Positions 1 through 5,743 of a stretch of 5,743 nt of DNA are shown here, piece by piece. The stretch lies in assembly GCA_902491345.1 (NCBI GenBank), contig CABUHI010000051.1, forward strand, positions 1 to 5,743, in the 5' to 3' direction. Under the pieces are notes generated by a model, which saw only the letters and a list, made by a program, of their open reading frames with translations, made no database searches and was not told the DNA's origin. The DNA comes from an uncultured Collinsella sp. GTDB lineage: Bacteria; Actinomycetota; Coriobacteriia; Coriobacteriales; Coriobacteriaceae. Positions within the stretch are counted from its first letter, which is position 1; each line of letters begins with the position of its first letter. The position numbers and the translations under genes were made by a program.

Positions 1-648
1 CTTGCCAGCGAGCTTGCCGAAAGCGGCGACCTTTCGCGCATTAATGTCGCGTCGCTCACCGAGCGCGCTGGCCTTACGCGCCGCACGTTCTATTCGCACT
101 ACCGCGATATTCCTGACTTTATCAATCAAATCGAGGACGGCTTGCTAGCCGAGATCCGTGAGCGGGTGGAGCTTATCACCGCAGCTCAATTACCCGATCT
201 TTACCGCAACATTGACGAGCTCGAGCCGGCGCCCGGTTCGGTTGAGTTGCTGCGCTACCTTGCGGCCAACCGCGATTTGATCGGATCGCTGCTGGGCCCG
301 GGCGGCGACCAGGCTTTCATTAAAAAGATTATCGACACCGCGCGTGAGGCCGTGGTGCCTCGTGCGCAGACGGGCATTTTGGGCCTGGCGCTGGGCACAT
401 TCTTTGACTACTACGTTACCTACGTCGTGAGTGCCGAGGTCGGCCTGATTCAGCGTTGGTTTGAGCGTGGGCTCACCGAATCGCCCGAGGCCATGGCGCG
501 CATTATGACGGTTATCGCCTTTGTGCGTCCCGGCGACCTATATGGCCAACCCATCGATATCAACGTGCCGGAATACGGCTTGAAGCTATTGAACCTGCAG
601 CTCGAGGACGCGGCCGACACCGCCGCAACCGTCGAGTCCAACAACTAA
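1..648 (+). CDS. TetR/AcrR-family transcriptional regulator, C-terminal 215 residues (5' end outside window)
   Basis: The reading frame is open from base 1 to the TAA at 646-648, so the gene starts upstream of the window and the first residues are missing. Fragment residues about 11-36 form a classic TetR helix-turn-helix, including INVASLTERAGLTRRTFYSHY with the hallmark recognition helix TFYSHY. This would bind an operator as a dimer. Residues about 80-105 (LLRYLAANRDLIGSLLG, then a GGD-x-FIKKI stretch) resemble the C-terminal ligand/dimerisation domain of DhaS-like TetR proteins (TetR_C_8 type, from memory). The TTG at 142 is not a credible start, because beginning there would remove the whole DNA-binding domain. 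The gene uses CTA (145, 538, 586) and TTA (190) codons that its neighbour avoids. It ends 11 bases before the next gene, so it probably controls its own operon. The effector is unknown. Confidence 0.9.
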   Translation, partial: LASELAESGDLSRINVASLTERAGLTRRTFYSHYRDIPDFINQIEDGLLAEIRERVELITAAQLPDLYRNIDELEPAPGSVELLRYLAANRDLIGSLLGPGGDQAFIKKIIDTAREAVVPRAQTGILGLALGTFFDYYVTYVVSAEVGLIQRWFERGLTESPEAMARIMTVIAFVRPGDLYGQPIDINVPEYGLKLLNLQLEDAADTAATVESNN

Positions 649-656
649 GAGGAGAG
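649..656 (+). promoter_or_regulatory. Shine-Dalgarno site for the giant activase gene
   Basis: A purine-rich GAGGAGAG lies just after the stop codon of the regulator and 3 bases before the ATG at 660. Its GGAG core is at 651-654, five bases upstream. This supports ATG 660 as the true start despite the low-complexity N-terminus. There is no room for a separate promoter in the 11-base gap, so translation is probably from a transcript shared with the regulator, unless a promoter lies inside the regulator gene. Confidence 0.8.
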
Positions 657-659
657 ACA

Positions 660-3600
660 ATGAGCAAACTCGTCGAGGGCATCAAGGACCGTATGGTCGC
701 CGTCGCGCGTGAGGCCGCGCCCACCGTGGTGGACGCCGCGCAGAAGGCTGCGGCCGCGGCTGCCGAGAAAGTTGCCGAGGCAGTTGCCGATGCCAAGAAC
801 GCGGCAGGGGAGACGTCCGTCGCTAGCGAGCCCGCCACGTCCGCCGAGCCCGTAGCCGCCGCCCACGCCCCCGAAGGCGCAATCTTCAACCCCGAGAACG
901 CTCGTGGCAACCTGCACCTGGGCATCGACGTGGGCTCCACCACCGTTAAGCTCGCCGTGCTCAACGACGACAACCAGATTGTCTACGCCAAGTACCAGCG
1001 CCACCACACCGACGTCCGTGCCTGCGCCCGCGACCTGTTCGAGGGTGCTGCGACCGTGTTGCCGACGGCCCAAATGACCTGCGCCATCACCGGTTCGGGC
1101 GGCCTGCTGCTGTCCCAGTGGCTCGACCTGGAGTTTGTCCAGGAGGTCATTGCCAGCAAGCGTGCCGTCGAGACCCTCATCCCGGCCACCGATGTCGCCA
1201 TCGAGCTGGGCGGCGAGGACGCCAAGATCATCTACTTTGACAACGGCATCGAGCAGCGCATGAACGGCACCTGCGCCGGCGGTACGGGCGCGTTCATCGA
1301 CCAGATGGCAACCCTGCTGCACACCGATGCCAGCGGCCTTAACGAACTCGCGGCCAACGCCACCACCATCTATCCCATCGCCAGCCGCTGCGGCGTCTTT
1401 GCCAAGACCGACGTCCAACCGCTGCTCAACGAAGGCGCCCGCCCCGAGGACGTGGCTGCCTCCATCTTCCAGGCTGTCGTGACCCAGACCATCTCGGGCC
1501 TGGCGTGCGGCCGTCCCATCCGCGGCAACGTCGCCTTCCTGGGCGGCCCGCTGCAGTATCTCTCCGAGCTGCGCCACCGCTTCTACCTCACGCTCAACCT
1601 GGACGAGGAGCACCGTATCGTGCCCCAAAACGCTCACCTGTTTGTGGCGAGCGGTGCCGCCATGGCGCACGAGTCCAACAAGCTCAGCACGTTCCCGCAG
1701 CTCATCAAGGCCATCGATGCCCTGGGTGACACGCAGGGTGCCGAGGTCGAGCGTCTGGATCCGCTTTTTGCCACCGACGAGGACTTTGCCGAGTTCAAGA
1801 ACCGCCACGACACCGAGGTCGTCCCCAAGGGCAAGCTCGAAGGCTACACCGGCCGCGTGTTCATTGGCATCGACGCCGGTTCCACCACCATGAAGGCCGC
1901 GCTCGTGGGCGAGGACGGTCAGCTGCTGCACACCTGGTACGGCAACAACAACGGCGACATCCTGGGCACGGCCAAGGTCATCATGGCCGATTTCTACAAC
2001 CACATTCCCGCCGGTTGCACCATCGGCCACGTGACTACCACGGGCTACGGCGAGGCGCTGCTCATCGAGGCCCTCAAGGCCGACTCCGGCGAGATCGAGA
2101 CCGTCGCGCACCTGCGCGGCGCCAAGGCGTTCCTGCCCGGCGTCGAGTTCATTCTGGACATTGGCGGCCAGGACATGAAGTGCCTGCGCGTCAAGGACGG
2201 CGTCATCGAGCACATCATGCTCAACGAGGCCTGCTCGTCGGGTTGCGGTAGCTTTATCGAGAGCTTCGCCGTCTCTATGAACATGGACGTGCGCGCGTTC
2301 GCCAACGCCGCCATCCATGCCAAAGCCCCGGTCGACCTGGGAAGTCGCTGCACGGTCTTTATGAACTCGCGCGTCAAGCAGGCGCAAAAGGAAGGCGCCA
2401 CGGTGGGCGACATCGCCGCCGGCCTGTCCTATTCCGTCATCAAGAATGCCCTGTTCAAGGTCATTAAGCTGCGCGATCCCAAGGAGATCGGCAGCCAGGT
2501 AATCGTCCAGGGCGGCACCTTTATGTCCGATGCCACGCTGCGCGCGTTTGAGCAGCTCACCGGCGTTCATGCCGTGCGTCCCGACATCGCCGGCTGCATG
2601 GGCGCCTACGGTGCGGCCCTGCTCGCCCGCGATCGCGCCGGCGCCGACGGCACCTCGACCATTCTTTCGGCTGAGGACATCGCGCACCTCACCGTGACGC
2701 AAAAGCATGTCCGCTGCGGCCGTTGCTCCAACAACTGCCAGCTTACCGTCAACGACTTTGGCGGTGGCAGGCGCTTCATTACCGGCAACCGCTGCGAGAA
2801 GGGCGCCGGCCACAAAAAGCAGAAGACCGAGGCCCCCAACCTCTTCAAAAAGAAAAACGAGCTGCTCTTTAACCGCGAGGTCCTGAGCCCCGACGAGGCC
2901 CCGCGCGGCACCGTCGGCATCCCGCGCGCGCTCAACATGTACGAGAACTACCCCTTCTGGCACGCGTTCTTTACGCGCCTGGGCTTTAGCGTGCAGCTGT
3001 CCGACCAGTCGAGCAAGAAGACCTACCAGGCGGGCATCGAGTCCATGCCGTCCGAGAGCGTATGCTATCCGGCCAAGATGAGCCATGGCCACGTGATGAA
3101 CCTCATCGACCGTGACGTCGACTTTATCTGGATGCCGTGCGTGCGTTGGGAGCGCAAGGAGGATCCGACGGCTGGCAACTGCTATAACTGCCCCATCGTC
3201 ATGAGCTACCCCACGGCGCTGGCGCTCAATATTGACGAGATCCGCGAGCAGAACATCGAGTTCCTGTATCCGTTTGTGCCGTATCACGACAAGACCGAGC
3301 TCAAGCGCCGCCTGTACCAGGTGCTCGCCGTCGACCGTGTGGCCGATGCTGAGGCCGGTCGCGGTCGCGTGCGCGGTCCTAAAATCACGCGCTCCGAGGT
3401 TGATGCCGCCGTCAACGCTGCTTTTGAGGCCGACGCGCGCTTCCACGAGGATATCCAGACCATGGGCGAGGAGGCTCTCAAGTGGGTCGAGGACCACGGC
3501 GGCCACGGCATTGTGCTCGCCGGCCGTCCCTACCATAACGATCCCGAGATCAACCATGCTCTGCCCGAGCTTATCTCGAGCTTTGGCTTTGCGGTCTTTA

Positions 3601-5441
3601 CCGAGGATTCGCTTGCACACCTGGTAAAGCCCGAGCGTCCGATTCGCGTCGTCGATCAGTGGATGTATCACAGCCGCCTGTACGCCGTCGCCCGTTTTGT
3701 GACGATGCGCAACGACCTGGACCTGATCCAGCTCAATTCCTTCGGCTGCGGCCTGGACGCTCTGACCACTGATCAGGTGCAGGAGATCCTGGAGGCCAGC
3801 GGCAAGATTTACACCGTGCTCAAGATTGACGAGGTGTCCAACTTGGGCGCCGCGCGTATCCGCATCCGTTCGCTCATGGCCGCGCTTAAGGACCAGGAGG
3901 CCGAGCGCTTGGCCGAGGCCACGGCAGCGGGCGAGGCCTACGAGCAGGGTGACGCCGCGCCGGTGGCGCCCTCCACGGATGCCCCCGCGTTCGCGAGCCG
4001 TAAGTACATGTTCGAGGCGCAGCGCGAGAGTGCTTCGACCGCGTGGCCCAAGGTGCCCTTTACCGAGCAGATGCGCGAGGAGGGCTACACCATCCTGTGC
4101 CCGCAGATGGCGCCGATCCACTTTGACCTGGTCAAAGAGGTGTTCCGTGGTGCTGGCTACAACTTGGAGCTGCTGCCCTCGACCGATCACGATGCCGTCG
4201 AGGCCGGCCTGCGCTACGTGAACAACGACATCTGCTATCCGTCGATCCTGGTGACGGGCCAGATCATGGAGGCCATCGAGAGCGGTCGATACGACCTGTC
4301 CAAGACAGCCGTGGTTATCAGCCAGACCGGCGGCGGCTGCCGTGCCACCAACTACATCGCACTCATCCGCAAGGCCCTGCGCGAGAGCGGCCACCCCGAG
4401 ATCCCGGTGATCTCGCTTTCGGCCGTGGCGCTGGGCGAGGACAACCCTGGCTTTAAGATTACGCCGGCGCTGCTCAAGCAAGCAGTCTACGCGGTGCTCT
4501 TTGGCGACGTGATGATGCAGATGCTCTATCGTTGCCGTCCGTACGAGGCTACGCCCGGTGCCGCCAATGCGCTCTACGAGGAGTACATGGCGCGCGCCCG
4601 CAAGCTGGCGCCCAAGTTCAACAGGCATAATTACACCAAGCTGTGCCGCGAAGCCATCCGCGCGTTCGATACCATGCCGCTCGTGGGCGAGGGCACCAAG
4701 CCGCGCGTGGGCGTGGTCGGCGAGATCTTGGTCAAGTTCCATCCCACGGCCAACAACCACGTGGTCGACGTTATCGAGCGCGAGGGCTGCGAGGCCGTGG
4801 TGCCGGGCCTGCTCGACTTCTTCCTGTACTCCATGAGCAACGCCGAGCTGCAGAAGGATGAGCTGGGTAGCTCTGCTACAACGCGTGCGGGCATGCAGGC
4901 GCTCATCAAGCTCGTGGACTGGATGCGTACGCCGGTGGAGGAGATGCTCGAAAAGTCCCGCCGCTTTGAGGCGCCCGAGCGCATCGGCACCATGGCCGAT
5001 AAGGCCCGCACGGTGCTTTCGGTGTGCAACAACATGGGCGAGGGCTGGCTGCTCACGGCTGAGATGCTCGATCTGATTGACCACGGTGCGCCCAACATCA
5101 TCTGCACGCAGCCCTTCGCGTGCCTGCCCAACCACGTGGTGGGCAAGGCCGTGATCAAGGAGCTGCGCCGCCAACATCCCGAGAGCAACATCGTCGCGGT
5201 GGACTACGACCCCGGTGCATCCGAGGTCAACCAGCTCAACCGTATTAAGCTCATGATCAGCGTGGCAAAGGAGAACATGCGCGCCGGCAAGGGCTTTAAG
5301 CTCGAGAAGGTGGCGCCGCTCGCGATGGACGAGGTCACCGGTCAGATGCATGCCCACGACGGCTGTGCGAGCTGCGGATCTGCCAGTGAGGAGGCCGTTG
5401 CATCGGTCGCCAAGCGCCTGGGGCGCGGCATTAAGAAGTAG
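660..5441 (+). CDS. Giant fused acyl-CoA dehydratase activase-related protein: two activase domains plus DUF2229/COG3580 and COG3581 modules
   Basis: The protein has 1593 residues and no signal peptide or membrane segment, so it is probably cytoplasmic. Residues 1-82 are an Ala/Glu/Lys-rich helix followed by an Ala/Pro/Ser linker. Activase domain 1 (about 86-340) has GIDVGSTTVK (88-97), GGEDAK (184-189), NGTCAGGTG with C205, SRCGVF with C244 and a late GG motif (295-296). Activase domain 2 (about 399-660) has GIDAGSTTMK (403-412), DIGGQDMK (500-507), C525/C529, SRCTVF with C564 and QGGT (617-620). In HgdC-type activators the equivalents bind ATP and a [4Fe-4S] cluster. C686, C689, C693 and C712 form a further cysteine cluster. 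Residues about 752-1076 are DUF2229/COG3580-like (C802, C827, C841, C844, C1030) and about 1142-1540 COG3581-like (C1192, C1227, C1456, C1482, C1488). Both recall HgdB-type dehydratase subunits. C1569 and C1572 lie near the end. An ATP-driven low-potential electron-transfer role is inferred by homology. The substrate is unknown; to my knowledge fused proteins of this type are uncharacterised. The domain assignment is firm and the activity is not. Confidence 0.93.
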   Translation: MSKLVEGIKDRMVAVAREAAPTVVDAAQKAAAAAAEKVAEAVADAKNAAGETSVASEPATSAEPVAAAHAPEGAIFNPENARGNLHLGIDVGSTTVKLAVLNDDNQIVYAKYQRHHTDVRACARDLFEGAATVLPTAQMTCAITGSGGLLLSQWLDLEFVQEVIASKRAVETLIPATDVAIELGGEDAKIIYFDNGIEQRMNGTCAGGTGAFIDQMATLLHTDASGLNELAANATTIYPIASRCGVFAKTDVQPLLNEGARPEDVAASIFQAVVTQTISGLACGRPIRGNVAFLGGPLQYLSELRHRFYLTLNLDEEHRIVPQNAHLFVASGAAMAHESNKLSTFPQLIKAIDALGDTQGAEVERLDPLFATDEDFAEFKNRHDTEVVPKGKLEGYTGRVFIGIDAGSTTMKAALVGEDGQLLHTWYGNNNGDILGTAKVIMADFYNHIPAGCTIGHVTTTGYGEALLIEALKADSGEIETVAHLRGAKAFLPGVEFILDIGGQDMKCLRVKDGVIEHIMLNEACSSGCGSFIESFAVSMNMDVRAFANAAIHAKAPVDLGSRCTVFMNSRVKQAQKEGATVGDIAAGLSYSVIKNALFKVIKLRDPKEIGSQVIVQGGTFMSDATLRAFEQLTGVHAVRPDIAGCMGAYGAALLARDRAGADGTSTILSAEDIAHLTVTQKHVRCGRCSNNCQLTVNDFGGGRRFITGNRCEKGAGHKKQKTEAPNLFKKKNELLFNREVLSPDEAPRGTVGIPRALNMYENYPFWHAFFTRLGFSVQLSDQSSKKTYQAGIESMPSESVCYPAKMSHGHVMNLIDRDVDFIWMPCVRWERKEDPTAGNCYNCPIVMSYPTALALNIDEIREQNIEFLYPFVPYHDKTELKRRLYQVLAVDRVADAEAGRGRVRGPKITRSEVDAAVNAAFEADARFHEDIQTMGEEALKWVEDHGGHGIVLAGRPYHNDPEINHALPELISSFGFAVFTEDSLAHLVKPERPIRVVDQWMYHSRLYAVARFVTMRNDLDLIQLNSFGCGLDALTTDQVQEILEASGKIYTVLKIDEVSNLGAARIRIRSLMAALKDQEAERLAEATAAGEAYEQGDAAPVAPSTDAPAFASRKYMFEAQRESASTAWPKVPFTEQMREEGYTILCPQMAPIHFDLVKEVFRGAGYNLELLPSTDHDAVEAGLRYVNNDICYPSILVTGQIMEAIESGRYDLSKTAVVISQTGGGCRATNYIALIRKALRESGHPEIPVISLSAVALGEDNPGFKITPALLKQAVYAVLFGDVMMQMLYRCRPYEATPGAANALYEEYMARARKLAPKFNRHNYTKLCREAIRAFDTMPLVGEGTKPRVGVVGEILVKFHPTANNHVVDVIEREGCEAVVPGLLDFFLYSMSNAELQKDELGSSATTRAGMQALIKLVDWMRTPVEEMLEKSRRFEAPERIGTMADKARTVLSVCNNMGEGWLLTAEMLDLIDHGAPNIICTQPFACLPNHVVGKAVIKELRRQHPESNIVAVDYDPGASEVNQLNRIKLMISVAKENMRAGKGFKLEKVAPLAMDEVTGQMHAHDGCASCGSASEEAVASVAKRLGRGIKK

Positions 5442-5469
5442 CTGGTCTGCTATGGGCTAGATATGAGAC

Positions 5470-5506
5470 AAACGGGTGGTAGCCGTACCGGCTACCACCC
5501 GTTTTT
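5470..5506 (+). terminator. Intrinsic (Rho-independent) terminator after the activase gene
   Basis: The left arm 5470-5485 (AAACGGGTGGTAGCCG) pairs perfectly with the right arm 5489-5504, leaving a three-base loop (TAC). The run TTTTT at 5502-5506 follows the GC-rich core. It begins 29 bases after the stop codon at 5439-5441, so it closes the regulator-activase transcript. The left arm starts with only three A residues, so termination in the reverse direction would be weak. Confidence 0.93.
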
Positions 5507-5526
5507 GCTGGACACATGTTGCGCAA

Positions 5527-5743
5527 ATGACCTTGCTACAGCCTTCCGTGGGCTTGCCCGATTTTTGGACCGGTTCGGGCTTTGAGGAAAAGCTGCTGCA
5601 AGCTCAGGGCGATTTTTCGCTCAACGCGGGCCAGCACAGCGTGACCTATCTGCCAAACGACGAGATGATCGCTGCGGACTGCCCATCACCACCTACGAGA
5701 TGGAAGCCGAAAAGTACATCTACCGCGTGTACAAGTACGAGCT
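5527..5743 (+). pseudogene. Frameshifted, unassigned coding remnant, running off the window end
   Basis: From ATG 5527 the frame reads MTLLQPSVGLPDFWTGSG and continues in protein-like fashion to about AAD at 5671-5679. It then becomes Ser/Thr/Pro-rich and unconvincing (CPSPPTRWKPKSTST). In the frame shifted by one base, 5682-5741 reads PITTYEMEAEKYIYRVYKYE with G/C-ending codons typical of this genome. The simplest reading is one continuous gene with a one-base loss (or two-base gain) near 5677-5684; for example, GACTTGCCC would give Asp-Leu-Pro and restore the frame. No Shine-Dalgarno sequence precedes ATG 5527, and only 20 bases separate it from the terminator T-run, so the 5' end may also be missing. 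I do not recognise the family. A sequencing error in an intact gene is an alternative. Confidence 0.45.

Noticed and set aside
142..648. A shorter version of the regulator starting at TTG 142
   Set aside because: The frame is open upstream to base 1 and encodes the TetR helix-turn-helix there, so TTG 142 is an internal codon.
3232..3627. Several 70-190-codon frames on both strands inside the giant gene, this being one of the longer + strand examples
   Set aside because: Their products are Arg/Ser/Pro/Ala-rich low-complexity sequences typical of shifted frames in GC-rich DNA, with no domains, and all overlap the well-supported gene.
645..5357. A 1570-codon open frame on the reverse strand almost as long as the real gene
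   Set aside because: It is the exact in-register complement of the activase gene, is rich in His/Leu/Gly/Val/Asp with no recognisable domain, and follows from the absence of TTA, CTA and TCA codons. The + strand product has unmistakable activase motifs and a ribosome site.
5516..5530. ATG at 5516 as a start codon overlapping ATG 5527 (stop TGA 5528-5530)
   Set aside because: It gives only four codons before a stop and has no ribosome site. It is not a credible leader peptide on this evidence.

Overview
The window holds one very large gene flanked by two fragments. The DNA is GC-rich. All coding is on the + strand, with strong G/C preference at third codon positions. This composition, together with a TetR regulator directly upstream of a giant fused 'CoA-substrate-specific enzyme activase', suggests a gut anaerobe, most plausibly a high-GC actinobacterium of the Coriobacteriia (Collinsella-like). 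That placement is inferred from general resemblance; there is no marker gene in the window to confirm it.

Layout: positions 1-648 are the 3' part of a TetR/AcrR-family regulator whose start lies before the window. After 11 bases containing a good Shine-Dalgarno sequence, positions 660-5441 encode a 1593-residue protein. It carries, in order, an alanine-rich N-terminal extension, two tandem BcrAD/BadFG-type activase (ASKHA ATPase) domains, a cysteine cluster, a DUF2229/COG3580-type module and a COG3581-type module. The last two share motifs with each other and resemble the iron-sulfur subunits of 2-hydroxyacyl-CoA dehydratases. A strong intrinsic terminator lies at 5470-5506. From 5527 to the window end is a coding-like stretch that appears frameshifted near 5680 and lacks a clear start signal. 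It is probably a gene remnant and I could not assign it to a family.

How the parts work together: the regulator and the giant gene look like a two-gene operon closed by the terminator. By analogy with 2-hydroxyglutaryl-CoA dehydratase, the activase part would use ATP hydrolysis to drive a low-potential electron from one Fe-S centre to another in the reductase-like part. Here both halves of the machine, each in two copies, sit on one chain. The substrate is unknown, and no dedicated CoA-transferase, dehydratase or electron-donor gene is visible in the window.
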